Positions 12,284 through 23,222 of a stretch of 64,000 nucleotides of DNA are shown here, piece after piece; positions within the stretch are counted from its first letter, which is position 1, and every line of letters begins with the position of its first letter. Below the pieces are notes generated by a model. That model ran no database searches. It was not told the DNA's origin and saw only the letters and a program-made list of their open reading frames with translations. The translations under genes and the position numbers were made by a program. Where the stretch lies: positions 62,001-126,000 of the forward strand of contig OZ025705.1 in assembly GCA_964019335.1 (NCBI GenBank), written 5' to 3'. The stretch comes from Diplonema japonicum. Lineage: Eukaryota; Euglenozoa; Diplonemea; Diplonemida; Diplonemidae.

Positions 12284-13297
12284 TCACGAAGAAGCACCAT
12301 TAACCCCCTGCAGCTGGTTGCCCATAACAAAAACGGGATAAGGCACAGGTACCATAATCTGCTGTTGCTGCTGCTGCTGCTGGAGCAGCTGTTGCTGGTG
12401 CTGGAGCTGTTGCGCCTGCAAGGCGGACTGCTGAAGCAGATACTGCTGTTGGATAGAAAGCATCATTTCAGGTGTAATGTACTGGGCAGCGGGCATCTGC
12501 CGCACAAGTGGATATTGTAACTGCTGGAGGGGCTGCGGCAAGCATACTGCCGTCTGTTGAGGGACAATGGGAACAGCCTCTGCTTGCTCCTTGACTGAAC
12601 CCTCAAGAGGGGGCGGGGAGTCTTCCTCGCTTGGCTTCAACTTCCTGGCCACTTTTTTTGCGTTTTCGTTAATCCAAATATAATCACTCTTATGGTACCC
12701 ACTGTCTGGGTAGAACATCTGATGCTCATCACACTGTGGGGAGTGGACGTAGTAGTCCTTGTAGCGCATGGCGTCTACAGTGTTCACTCTGCTCCGTGCG
12801 TCCTCCTCGGTAGCGAACTGGATGTACACATGCACCATCATGTCCCATGGTTCCACGCCTTCCTTTGGTTTGAACGTTTTCGGGTTCACTGCAATGAGCT
12901 CGATTAAGTCCATGTCGCCCCTTAACGGTGACTCCGCCACGATTTGCAGGCCTTCCTCGAGGGTTAGTGTCGCCTTCCCCTTAATCGTGAGGATCAGGAC
13001 CCGCGAACGGCGGATTTCTTTCCTGAAATTCTTCCTGGGCTTCGCCCTGAGGGCCACCCTCTCCTCGTGTGTTAGAGCTCCTTCGAAAAAGAGGATTTCT
13101 TTACCGCTGTTGAATGGGGGGGGGGGAGGGGGGGTTAAAAGAAAAAAAAAATATGCATACACGAATCTCTCGATTGGTTCACACCCCGGTACCTCCAACA
13201 GAAATTTCGATAAGGATTCGTGGTTAGGCAAGGACACCAGGAACACGTTGTCCAAAGGCTTGCCGAATGTCTTTCTAGTTGCCATCACTTTCTTCAT
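12284..13297 (-). CDS. RRM-like protein with Gln-rich tail (paralogue 1), two exons
   Basis: The coding region is 13297-13161 joined to 13106-12284 (319 residues). The intron at 13107-13160 is in frame and lacks a stop, so a naive reading adds a meaningless Phe/Pro insert; removing it restores the alignment with the paralogue at 22456 (ERFVGKEILFF against ERFVGKDLLFF). Residues about 80-165 look like an RNA-recognition-motif fold: strand RVLILTIKG, a helix, then VYIQFATEEDAR. This is inference, not a recognised family. Residues about 230-310 are rich in Gln, Leu and Pro, a disordered tail absent from the paralogue. The chosen ATG follows 19 A residues; ATG at codon 5 is an alternative. RNA binding is plausible but unproven. 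Confidence 0.75.
   Translation of the reverse strand: MKKVMATRKTFGKPLDNVFLVSLPNHESLSKFLLEVPGCEPIERFVYAYFFFLLTPPPPPPFNSGKEILFFEGALTHEERVALRAKPRKNFRKEIRRSRVLILTIKGKATLTLEEGLQIVAESPLRGDMDLIELIAVNPKTFKPKEGVEPWDMMVHVYIQFATEEDARSRVNTVDAMRYKDYYVHSPQCDEHQMFYPDSGYHKSDYIWINENAKKVARKLKPSEEDSPPPLEGSVKEQAEAVPIVPQQTAVCLPQPLQQLQYPLVRQMPAAQYITPEMMLSIQQQYLLQQSALQAQQLQHQQQLLQQQQQQQQIMVPVPYPVFVMGNQLQGVNGASS
13107..13160 (-). other. 54-nt cis-spliced intron in RRM-like gene 1
   Basis: On the minus strand it starts GTATGC, runs through a T tract, a TTTTAAC branch-like motif and a C tract, and ends CAACAG. It interrupts codon 46 in phase 2 at exactly the site of the intron in the paralogue. The length is a multiple of three and there is no stop, so it is invisible to simple ORF finding. 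Confidence 0.85.
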
Positions 13298-13317
13298 TTT
13301 TTTTTTTTTTTTTTTTC

Positions 13318-13425
13318 CTGAAAAAAAATTTTTGAAATAAATATATATGCTGGGGGAACGGGAGAAAAAAAAAAGGGGGAGGAAAGAAGAAAAAAAAAAA
13401 AGAAAAAAAAAAAACGCGAAGTAGC
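13318..13425 (-). promoter_or_regulatory. Candidate (trans-)splice acceptor of RRM-like gene 1
   Basis: On the coding strand about 70 bases are nearly all pyrimidine (T tracts, CTTCTTTCCTCCCCC, CTCCCGTTCCCCCAG), with an AG ending at 13350. A second T tract ending CAG stops at 13318. Either would leave a 20- or 52-nt leader ending in 19 A at the ATG. It could serve spliced-leader addition or a 5'-UTR intron. Confidence 0.5.
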
Positions 13426-13702
13426 ACGTCCGATTGAAACAGGCGGGGGGGAAGGGGTGTCGGGGGTAATTAAGGTGTTTTTTTTTTTTTTCCCTCTTTT
13501 TTTCTTTTTTTTTTCCCTCTTTTTTCTCTCTCTTTTTTGTGTGGCACCTCAAAGGAAGGCCCAATAAAAGGAACCCCTCAAAAAAAATACGGAAAATGGC
13601 CACTCTTTAAAAAAAAAAGAGCTAAAAAAAAAAAAAAAAAAAAAAAACTCATAGTAAAAGACAATCCCACTTAGGGAGGACAGCCTCTTGTGGTGTGAGT
13701 TC
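13426..13702. other. Intergenic homopolymer stretch
   Basis: T, C and A runs with no coding signal, between the acceptor tract of RRM-like gene 1 and the fragment at 13703. Confidence 0.5.
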
Positions 13703-14122
13703 CTATCTCTTAATGCTCCCCTTCTGAAGCATAGCCTTCGTTCCTATTGTCGCCTTTAAAGCTTCTCGTAGTTTCGACACGCGTTCTTTCTTGTATGTCC
13801 CTTTCAACTCCTGTAGCTTTTGCGCTGTCTGTCTTGATGCGAAGATCGGTCTCCTATTGCAGCCTTGCCTCCGCTGTGAGCGACTTGACCCTCTTTGCCC
13901 CGTCCGCAGGGCTTTCCGTCTTGTTCTGCACACTGCGTTGGCTCTCTCCACCAACAGCTTGATTCTGCGTGCCTTCCTCTGCCTGTTGTAGACTCCCAGT
14001 GACATACCGGTTGTCTCCTCAAAGTCGAGTGCAAGTTCAGCTGCCGAAACCTCCGAGTCGGTGTCGTTATCCACCAGTAGCGGTACCGGGGTCACTTTGC
14101 CTGTCTTAGCTTCTCTAGGTGT
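13703..14122 (-). pseudogene. Basic unknown coding fragment, possibly transposon-derived
   Basis: A minus-strand frame stays open from the T/A tract near 14122 to a stop at 13703, about 139 codons. There is no ATG at its head; the first ATG is internal, near 14013. It is rich in Arg and Lys (QRKARRIKLLVE, QRGSSRSQRRQGC) after an acidic start. Base composition is coding-like and clearly unlike the surrounding homopolymers. The abrupt start at a homopolymer resembles the truncated retrotransposon at 1-808, so I favour a fragment of a mobile element or a broken gene. No family is recognised. Confidence 0.35.
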
Positions 14123-14772
14123 AAAAAAAAAAAAGAAAAAAAAAAAAAAAAAAAAAAAGCCCTCTAAAGCAAGACCTTGAATTTTTTTTAACCATTCAAA
14201 TAAACCGTCAACGGGCTCTTGTTGTGTTTTTTTTTTTTCTTTTTTTTTTTTTTTTCGAGTGTTTTTTTCTTCTTTTTTGATCCAAATATCCTAAAAACTA
14301 ATTCTTTCTTTTTTTTTTTTTTTTGGAGAGGGTGGTTTTTACAAAATTGAGTTAAAGCCCAATTTTTTGACGATTTGAATGAGGGGGGGGGGGGGGGGGG
14401 GGGGGGAGGGGGTAAAAATAAAGAAAAAAATATCACTTTTAGCTGGACGGTGAGTGCGATGTGCCAATATTCTTTCTTTTCCCCCCTTTTTTTTGTGGCG
14501 TACAAGGCACTGCGTGGTGCAACAAGAAATGAGGGGATCACAAAAAAGAAAAAAAAAGTGAAATCGACTTTTTTTTCGAGAAAAAAAAATAAAGGGAGGA
14601 AGAAAAAAAAAAAAAAAGAGAGAGGAAAACGGGAAGAGAAAAAAAAATAATAAAGGGAACGGAAGGGAAGCCCTTCTTATAAAAAAGGGAAAGGAGAGCG
14701 CTATAGGTGCTAGCATCACACAGACTGACGCAATCAGAATTGTTGCACATCGAGTAAAAAAAAAAAAAGAGA
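14123..14772. other. Homopolymer-rich intergenic stretch
   Basis: A, T and G runs, including about 24 G near 14382-14406. Nothing else is seen. Confidence 0.5.
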
Positions 14773-14820
14773 GATGAGATAAAGGAGGTTCCCGTTTTGG
14801 AGCTTCCACCTTGTCTCTAC
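14773..14820 (+). repeat. 48-bp hairpin repeat, copy H1
   Basis: The segment starts GATGAGATAAAGGAGG and ends CCACCTTGTCTCTAC. The arms can pair as GAGAUAA-(A)-GG-A-GG with CC-A-CC-UUGUCUC, and an inner stem GUUCC/GGAGC closes a 6-base loop. Copies of exactly 48 bp occur at 51522 and 62084. Confidence 0.7.
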
Positions 14821-16527
14821 TTATCTACCCCGGCCTCGGCCTTTCTCTCTCGCGGCTGTGTTGCCTTCCTCAAAGTATCTTCCCTTTCTTACCCTTCTTG
14901 AAAAAAAAGAAGAAGAAAAAAAACCCCCAATAAAAGCCACCTTATGATGCTCTGCTTCTAACCTGTTAATTGTACCCAGCTGACGTGACGGGTGTTTTTT
15001 TTTTTCCCCCCCTTCTTTTTTCGATAATCTTCATCCTCTCTCAGCTTGGTCTCCGTTTTTTTAAAAAAAAAAAAAGTTGATTTCAGAACCCTCTGTAACC
15101 TTCTTTTGGGGAAAAAAAAAAATTCTCTTTTGATCCAAGGGTTTTCTCCGTTGCCGGAACAAGCAGATGAAAGATAGTAGCAGAGAGGGGAAAAAAAAAA
15201 AAATGGGCAAAAAACCGTTCTGCGGTGGAAAAAAAATAATAAAAGGGGCAAAAAAAAAAAAGGGGGGTGTAGATCGTGAGTAGATACAAATTTCAAAAAA
15301 AAAAAAATCCCGCACAAAAATTCTTTTTTTTTTTTTTTTTTTTTTTTTTTTGCACTCACGATAAAAATCAAAAAAAAAAAGGGAAATTAAAGAAAAGTCG
15401 GCATTTGTTATTTTGTAAAAGCCGTGTGAGTGCCCGTTTTGTATATTGAACGAGCCCGATGCCGCCGTTGCAGGTTTGTTCGTTTTAAACTGGTTGAACT
15501 TGCCGAAGGTTGACCAACAGGTTTCCACCACTCTTTATTAGATAGTTAAAGGGGAAAAAAAGAAAAAAACTAAACAGAATTTAGATTAGAGGATACATGG
15601 GAAAAGGGGCAATGCAGAGCATAGGAGAAGAAAAAAAAAAAACTGTTTGAGAAAGACCTCCTCATTTTCTTTCTTTGCCTACATCCCCCCTCCCCCCCAT
15701 CCCCACCTTATTTTTTAAAAAATATTACTTTTTCCCTGTTTTCACCTTCCATCGCACGCCTTGACCTCCTTGTGACCTTAGAAGTTTCAAGAGTGGCAAG
15801 AAAGAAAAAAAAGAAGACAAAAAAAAAGGGGGGGGACGAAACGGGGCATTTTTTTTTGTTGCACCGTTGATGTTTTTCATTACATACAGTATTAAAAAAA
15901 TTTGAAGTTGTGGGGGAATAAATAAAAAAAAAAAATTTACAATGACAACGAAGTGGTTAGCAACGGCCTACCTTACGATGCTCCCCTTTTGGGGTCGTTC
16001 CCTGCTACCCACCGTAGAATAGAAAAATTAAAATTCTTTATGACTATGTGTCTTTGTTATAAAATCACTTTTTGAAAGATAGATATTTGTAACAAAAAAA
16101 AAAAAAGAAAAAAAAAGAATTCACTATGATAGGAACGAAGTGGTTAGCAACGGCCCGCGCAAAGAAAAGAAAACTGAAGATGTCTCTGAGTTGGACTTCG
16201 ATGCGGAAAGTCCGGTAGTAATGCCGATATTTTTTTCAGAAATTTAGAAATCTTGCCAAGAGTTATTTTATTTTTATGGATTTCAATTTTTTTTTCTTTT
16301 TTTTTCTTTTTTTTAAATCTGTACTGTATTTCCCCGCCCTTTTTTTTGTGCACCTTCTTTTCCTTCTCTTTTTCTTTTCTTTTTTTTTTTTTTTGAGCTT
16401 GTTTGCAATAAACGTAAACAAAAAAAAATTCCTTTTTTCTTCAACTATGATGGGGGGAGGTCATGCAGCTGCGACAGTCCCCACCAGGACAAAAAAAAGA
16501 AAGTCCCACCAGGACAAAAAAGAAGAA
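14821..16527. other. Gene-poor stretch with short repeats
   Basis: Homopolymers plus short unique segments. A 22-bp exact direct repeat (AACGAAGTGGTTAGCAACGG plus CC) occurs at 15947-15968 and 16134-16155. A minus-strand open segment at about 15375-15531 lacks an ATG and resembles no known family. Confidence 0.5.
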
Positions 16528-16625
16528 CTGGCCGTTGTTTGTACGTGCTGGGTAAAACCTGGAGAAGTTTGTCAAACCCGAAACACGTTGCCAACGTTCC
16601 CCTTTTGTTTAGACAAGCCAAAGAC
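16528..16625 (+). repeat. Dispersed repeat R1, copy a
   Basis: About 98 bp, from CTGGCCGTTGTTTGTACGTG to AGACAAGCCAAAGAC, is repeated at 20360-20456 with one indel and one substitution. It has no evident coding content and is followed by a purine-rich stretch. Confidence 0.75.
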
Positions 16626-16905
16626 CCACCAAAAAAAAAAGAAGAAAACCCCCCCACAGATTCTTTTGACTCCCCCCAAAAAATAACTCCCTCACTTTTT
16701 CTCATTTTGAGATTAAGTTGGGGGGGGGTTTAAAAAAAAGCCCCCCCTTTTTTTACTCTTCTTCACCCTCAGTAAGTACAGGAGAAATCACAGAAATCAT
16801 AGAGTAAAAAAAAGAGAAAAAAAACATTGCAAACTCTTTTTTTTTCTTTCCCCCCCGGCGGTGCTGCGGGAGGTTGGATCGAAAAGCCTGAGAAAAAAAA
16901 TAAGG

Positions 16906-16943
<38 letters not shown>

Positions 16944-17788
16944 CACATTTCGAACAAAAACAAAAAAGCATAAAAAAAAGGGGGGAGAAGTGCAGGTTGG
17001 GTGCTTTTTTTTTTTTTTTTTTTTTTTTTTGAAAGATAAAAAAAAGCATTCTGTCAACCTGCTCTCCGTACAAATAGAGCAAAGAGCAAATAGAAGGGGA
17101 GTAGGGAGTGAAGGTTTAATTTTCTTTTCTTTTTTTTTTTCCTTTTTTTGCTGGCCGCCTCCTGAAAAAGAAGGGAGGGGCAACTCAACATGCACAGAAA
17201 CCAGCAGTAGTTTTCCCCCCCCCAAAAAAAAAACAGTGTACCACCGGCAACGAGAAGAGGGAAAAATACAGTCTGTGCTTCTAGGTACACCACAGTTCAG
17301 CGCGCAAGGTGTCACCAGTGTTAAAATTCCTACCACAACTAGCTGTGTTCCTTGCTATCAGGTAGGGGGGGAAGGGGGGGATTCTAGGATAAAAATTTCG
17401 CCCCATCAATAATGGAGGCAAAGCCACAAAAAACAAAAACCATAAACTATAGGTGGCACATGAGAGAGCGGCCAGAATAGGCCAAGGGAAAGTGGGAAAA
17501 AAAAAAAAAAAGAAAAAAAAGGGAGAAAAAGAATGAAAATTACTTCGTACAGATTTATGCATCTGTTGAAAGACATGTTTTTTTTTTTTTTTTTTTTTTT
17601 TTTCTTTTTTTTTTTCCCCTGCTCATTCTTTTTGGGTGCCCCTTTTACTGAAAAAATTAGGGGAGAATTTGAAAATTTTTAAAGTAGCAAATGAAAAAAC
17701 TATTTATTAAGGGAAAAAAAAATCAGTTTACCCTGATTTTCACGCGTGGGGGTCTCTCTCTCTCTTTTTTTTTTTTTTTTTTTTTTAA
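16626..17788. other. Homopolymer stretch with (AAT)n microsatellite
   Basis: An (AAT)n array lies at about 16908-16940. The segments around 17050-17110 and 17160-17480 have mixed composition but no recognisable gene; the remainder is A, T and C runs. Confidence 0.5.
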
Positions 17789-17874
17789 ACCCTTAAACGC
17801 CCAACTGCTTCTGTAGAAGCAGTTAATAGGTGTAATTGTTCTGTGGTCATCTGGACCAAAGCCTCGGATCGGTT

Positions 17875-17914
<40 letters not shown>

Positions 17915-19531
17915 CAGTACTTTTTTGAGCTCTTCGACACCGAAGTGGTTGATTATTTGATCGAGCAAATCAAGGAGCACCACATGAAGATCAATGATTC
18001 AGAATTGGTGGACTCTGTTAAGGGGAACTTGGCGGATTACTGGCCGCAGCACCTTGTGAATTGATGCCGATTTTTCAATGTCAAGAAATGTCAAAAAACC
18101 GTTTCAAAAAGATCCTGCAGTACCTGCACCTTGCCGATCCTGATGCTGAGGACACCGACAAACTGCGTCTGGTCCGTCCATTCATCAATCTCGTAACGAG
18201 GAAATGGGCGACGGCCCTAACACCTGAAAAAAACCTGTCAGTAGACGAAAGTATTGTGCGTTTCAAAGGACAAAAGAAATCAGTGGGGTCTGAAGAAATT
18301 CACTGTCAACGAAAGCAGCTCCGGGTACTGCCTCGACATGATGGTGTACGAAAGGCAGGGTTCGACACCCACGGGGGAAACACCGAAGGCTGTTGTACGA
18401 AGGCTCCTCTCCGCATACGAGAACAAAGGTTACCACTTGTATATTGACAATTGGTATAGCAGTCCTCAGCTCTTCCGCGACCTGAAGGGCGTGGGAATAC
18501 ACTGCTGTGGAACGATCCGAAAGAATCGGCGGGGTCTGCCCAACGTAGGTGCCATGGTAGCAGGTAACATTAAGTATCTGAACAACGCTGGCTTGGTCTA
18601 CCTTGCTTGGATGGTCTACCTTCTGTCTACTCTACCTGTAAATGAAACAACTGTCCCAACAAGGCGCTTCGACAAATCCCTCAGGCAGATGGTCACCCGA
18701 TCGCCCGTACCTCGCTGGTCTCTATAATAAGAACATGGGGGTATAGCTATGAGCGTTTCAGTCGAGACGGTGGTACACGAAACTGTTTCAACACATGCTT
18801 GGTGTTACGGTTATCAACGCGTGCATCCTAAGGAACAAAGAACACCCGATACTTGAGGCGCGAAACAAGTGTCTTCGCCTGTACCGTCGAAACCTGTCTG
18901 ACCAACTAATTTACGGTACGCCAGCGGAAAGCGACCCACAGTCAGACACCGATACAGAAGCAACCCGGGACAGCAGGATCAACGACAATCTGCGCCTAAA
19001 CGGGCTATTCCATTCGTTCGTGGAGAGTTCGATCCGGTTAGACTGCAAGGCCCACATCAACCGCAAGCAGGTTACTACGATGTGTAAGACCTGCAATGTT
19101 CACATGTGCATCGGCTGCTTCAACCGATTCCACACTAGGAAGGACCAGTCGGCAGACCTCAAGAAAGGACGGAAGCGTTCCTTGAGTAATAGACTTAAGG
19201 ATTGACTTAAAGCGTTACTTGAGCAATAGACCTAAAACTTAATTCAGTGGCATGTCACAGTGTTTATCCCAATTTTCCTCTTTCCCCCCCCCCCTTTTTA
19301 AGCATGAATTCCAGGAATAGCAAACGAACTCATGGTATCCGATCAATGTACCTCCATGGGCCGAAAAACACTAAATATTTAGTGGAATGGACGCAGATCT
19401 TCCAAATCTTTCAAATGCGTACCTCGAACCAAAAAAATATCCTCAAGACTCAGCATGTTTGACCCACTGCCAACCAAGACCCAAAATCGGAAAATTTGAA
19501 AAATCAATTACCCCCCCTGGGCGTCTAAGGG
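17789..19531 (+). mobile_element. piggyBac-family DNA transposon, decayed
   Basis: The element is bounded by inverted repeats: left CCCTTAAACGCCCA (from 17790), right CCCTTAGACGCCCA read on the minus strand (ending 19531). TTAA, the invariant piggyBac target site, flanks it at 17785-17788 (one extra A before CCC) and 19532-19535. Inside is broken piggyBac transposase sequence on the plus strand. A short hairpin (ACTGCTTCTGTAGAAGCAGT) lies just inside the left end. It is about 1.74 kb, small for an autonomous copy. Confidence 0.9.
17843..19205 (+). pseudogene. piggyBac transposase, multiply frameshifted
   Basis: Family hallmarks appear in order but in different frames: N-terminal helical region with an A-run insertion near 17879-17911; RFKKILQYLHLAD; the first catalytic Asp in LSVDESIVRFKG; then a shift and a gap where the conserved linker should be; the second Asp in YHLYIDNWYSS; and a C-terminal cysteine-rich domain (CKAHINRKQ...CKTC...CIGCFNRFH). 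The region that should hold the third catalytic Asp (YNKNMGGVDL in the family) is disrupted by stops around 18720-18760. At least three breaks are present, so it is unlikely to encode active transposase. The terminal repeats remain recognisable. Confidence 0.9.
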
Positions 19532-19535
19532 TTAA

Positions 19536-19739
19536 ACTCGTTCTTTTTTTTGCTTCCCCTTACGCGCAGCAATTTCTTCCAACGGATAGGCTAAATTCTC
19601 AAACAAAGAAAGAAAGAAAGAAAAAAAATCAAGTACTTTATTTCACGACCCAGACCCGAGCGTGAAAATAGCCGAAATTTCAAGAGAAAGCAGCTTAGAA
19701 GTAAAAAAAAAAAAAATAGAGAAAAGAAGTTTACACATT
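19536..19739. other. Unassigned stretch downstream of piggyBac
   Basis: Mixed sequence with a GAAA run near 19605-19622; nothing recognised. Confidence 0.4.
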
Positions 19740-19903
19740 ACATAAGAGACTAAGGAGGCCAGTGCTGATGGCGCCCTACGCAAGGTACAGTCTTCTTCAT
19801 TGCATTGTACAAGGGGCACTAGGCCCCAGGTAGCCAGGATTCTACATGCTTCCTCGGGCTACCGGTGACGACCGGCGAGGTGGTCAACAGACTTATTCCA
19901 CCA
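19740..19903 (+). repeat. SINE-like repeat, diverged copy (S2)
   Basis: The head GAGACTAAGGAGGCCAGTGC and tail GCTACCGGTGACGACCGGCG correspond to the S family, but the middle is deleted or diverged. An A tract follows. Confidence 0.6.
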
Positions 19904-19978
19904 AAAAAAAAAAAAAAAAAAAAAAATCTATCAAAAAGAAATAAAAAGCAAGGGGGTGGAAAGAGGGGAAATTGGTGC

Positions 19979-20097
19979 CCTTAGCAACCTCGCGGGTAAC
20001 CAAGATTCGGCCCTCACAGCATCTGCAATGCGTTCTCCACTCGGGCGAGGATGTCAACAGCGAACAACACATCTGATGTACTTCTTATATTTCCATG
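19979..20097 (+). repeat. SINE-like repeat, tail fragment (S3)
   Basis: It carries the tail half of the S family (GGGTAACCAAGATTC, then GTCAACAGCGAACAACACAT and TTCTTATATTTCCATGT) with internal deletions. It lies close to S2 with an A tract between them. Confidence 0.65.
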
Positions 20098-20359
20098 TAC
20101 ATTCAAAACCCCTGCAAGAGAAGAGGGAAAAAAGGGGGTGGTGTTTCAAAAGGGTGGATTCTAAAAAGCTCTCGTCCACACATTTCCACAAACCTAAAAA
20201 TTTCAGAATCGTCAAGAAAGGACGAAACCATAGCTGATTAAGGAAACCAGAGCTTGTGGAGACATTTCCTGACTCAAAGTACATCCACCAAAGGCGAGAG
20301 TACGAGAATTTTATTATGCATTTTTTTTTCCCCCCCCCTAATAATATCTTTCAAAGAGG

Positions 20360-20456
20360 CTGGCCGTTGTTTGTACGTGCTGGGTAAAACCTGGAGAAGT
20401 TTGTCAACCCGAAACACGTTGCCAACGTTCCCCTTTTGTTTAGACAAGTCAAAGAC
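20360..20456 (+). repeat. Dispersed repeat R1, copy b
   Basis: Nearly identical to 16528-16625, in the same orientation, on the other side of the piggyBac element. Confidence 0.75.
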
Positions 20457-22049
20457 TCGTTCTTGCAGAAAGAAAAAAAAAAACGCATTGTCTCACTTTT
20501 AACGGGGAGGGGGAGGGGTTTGATACCCCCCTCCCTGAGGAAAGAGTACGGAACAGAAAAATAAATTTTGAGGGGGGGTTTTTTTCTTCTTTTTTTTTTG
20601 GAGAAGGAAAGAAAAAAAGGGGGGGGAAGGGGGGAAATTTTCTAATTAAAATAAAGGCAAAGTGTGTCCCTTTTTTTCCCCCCCCCTTCCCGTTTCGCCC
20701 TTTACTCTCATTATCCTCCACTTGGGTCGTCGATCGAGTTTCAGCCTTACTCACCTTTTACACTGAAAACATTTGGGCCTTCATATTAATTCCAACAAGA
20801 GGGGAAAGAAAAAAAAAAATATGGACTTATTGGGGTGGGGCTTTGTAGCCTACCCTCAAAGAGAAGAGAGGTAGCAGAGGTTTTTTTTTTTTTTTTTCCT
20901 GTTCTTTTTCTGAAATTACTTTGGGGGGGGGGGGGGGGGGGGCGCTCCACTACCCTCATGTTAAATCTCGCAACAAACCGAGATTCTTCGTGACAGAATA
21001 GGGGATTCCCTTGCCTAGGATAAGTTCCCAGTTTGGTCAACTTATCCTCCCTGTCGGGAGCCCCTTTCGGGAAGTACTTTCAGAAAGAAAAATAAAAACT
21101 ACTTACCAACCGCCAAGGAGTGGCTTTCGTGGTTATTGGTTAAAAGTCATTACTTGTTGGCAGTGAATAGCTATTAATTTCTGATGAAATTATTTTTCTG
21201 TTTTTTTTTTTTGTTTTTTTGTTTTTTTATCTCTCGTTTTTCTTTTCCCTCAACCCCCCACTCTGGCTTTTTTCTTCTTTTTTTTGATTTCTTTTTTTTT
21301 TTTTTTTTTTTTTCCATTCTTTCAACCGCACTGAAGGGCTTCAGTTGCCATCCCCATCACCAAAAATTCTAATTGGAAAAAAAAAAATAAAAGAAAAAGG
21401 TCAGGGGGACTGCTCTGGGCGGCTCTTCAAAAAAGCAACTAAAGGATCGGGGGGGGTGGGGGGATTTCTTTTTGAAAAAGAGAAATAGGTAGATACTTGA
21501 TGATCACTCTGTAAACAGTTTGATCCTGAAAGCTTTTTTTTTTTTGAGCTTTTAATTAATTTCGCTACGAAAAATTGTAGAGGGATGAATGGGAAGGACA
21601 TAACAGTAACAAAAGGGGGGAGGGGGGGGGGAGGAATTCATAACTTTAAAATGTGTGGTTTTTTTTTTTTCTTTCTTTCTTTTTTTTTTTCGTAGATAAA
21701 TAATAGGAAAATCGCACATTTCTTTTTTTTTTTTTTCTTCTTCTTCTTCATTTTTACTTAAAACCCCTTCCATTAAAATGTGAATCCGATGAGGAAAAAA
21801 AAAAAAGAAAAAAAAAAAAAACATCCCCTGCTCCCGACTCTGAGGCATAGAACCATATCTCCTACTTCGTGCAAGCGCCCCTTGTTTTCCCCAACACCAT
21901 ATAATCTTGAAGGTAACGGATAAAGAAGGAAAAGACTAAGCAATGGTTTATTTTCTTTTTTTTGGGGGGGGGTTGAAATCTTCGTTACGTCGTGAATGGG
22001 GATTTTTTTTTCCCCCTTTTTAATAATAAAATGTAAAATTATGGCCTCA
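20457..22049. other. Homopolymer-rich intergenic stretch
   Basis: Runs of all four bases, including about 20 G near 20923-20942. No gene is recognised. Confidence 0.5.
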
Positions 22050-22240
22050 TGTCTCTAAAACCCGTTTAGCTCCCCCCCCCCCCCCCTGTGTTCGAGGAGG
22101 GGACAAAGAATATTGCTATTTCTTTAAACAAAACCTGATACCATGGAATCCTGACAATACCACTCCGGAGTTAGGGTGACACAAAAACCCGAAAATCTTT
22201 TTTGCAAAACTCCCTCTGACAACGACAGGTTTTAGAGACA
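22050..22240. mobile_element. Possible small inverted-repeat element (191 bp)
   Basis: The 13-base motif TGTCTCTAAAACC at 22050-22062 recurs inverted at 22228-22240. The extended form CTCTAAA..C.GTTTAGC followed by a C run also occurs near 25199-25242, so the sequence is dispersed. No clear target duplication is seen. Confidence 0.35.
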
Positions 22241-22455
22241 CGGGGGTAAAAAAAAAAAAAATCTTTTTTTTTTCTTCCTTTTCTTTGACGACTCTTTCAA
22301 GCCATGCTCGAAGTCTTTTTTTTTCTTTTTCTTTTTTTTTTCTAAATATATTTTCTCATTCTTTTCCTCCAGGGAAAAGAAAACCAAGGAAAAAAAAAAG
22401 GAAAATTCATTCACTTTTTTTTTTTCCCACCCCCTTCCATCTTCATCTTTTTTCT

Positions 22456-23188
22456 TCAGTAAAAAGACATCAAAAGCTCATCAGAATACCAGGTTATGGC
22501 TGGATCGCTCGGCTCAAGGGTAGGCACCCTTGGGGTGCTCTGTGCAGAATTGTCTACAGACGAGCCCGAACCAAAGGACACCTCCTCGGACTCCTCGTGA
22601 TCTGGAGTGCTGGCCACAGTATTCAAAAACGGCACGGTGGGCAGTGAAGGGATTTTCAGCGGGGTCATGGGTGGCGTGGGTAACAGTACTTTTCTGGTAA
22701 CAACTGATTTCTTGTTGGTGTTGGTCCAAATATAATCACTTTTCTGGTACCCACTGTCTGGGTAGAACATCTGATGCTCATCACACTGTGGGGAGTGGAC
22801 GTAGTAGTCCTTGTAGCGCATGGCGTCTACAGTGTTCACTCTGCTCCGTGCGTCCTCCTCGGTAGCGAACTGGATGTACACATGCACCATCATGTCCCAT
22901 GGTTCCACGCCTTCCTTTGGTTTGAACGTTTTCGGGTTCACTGCAATGAGCTCGATTAAGTCCATGTCGCCCCTTAACGGTGACTCCGCCACGATTTGCA
23001 GGCCTTCCTCGAGGGTTAGTGTCGCCTTCCCCTTAATCGTGAGGATCAGGACCCGAGAGTTCCGGATTTCCTGCTTGAAAACCTTGGGTTTGGCACGGAT
23101 CTCGCTCTGCTTGCCTGGGGTCAGACAAGGGTCTTGGAAGAATAGCAGATCTTTGCCCCTGTAGTTGTGTTGAAGGGGGAAAAAAAAA

Positions 23189-23222
<34 letters not shown>

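Noticed and set aside
13298-13603. Upstream extension of RRM-like gene 1
   Set aside because: The extra frame encodes Lys/Phe runs from homopolymers; similarity to paralogue 2 begins only near 13297.
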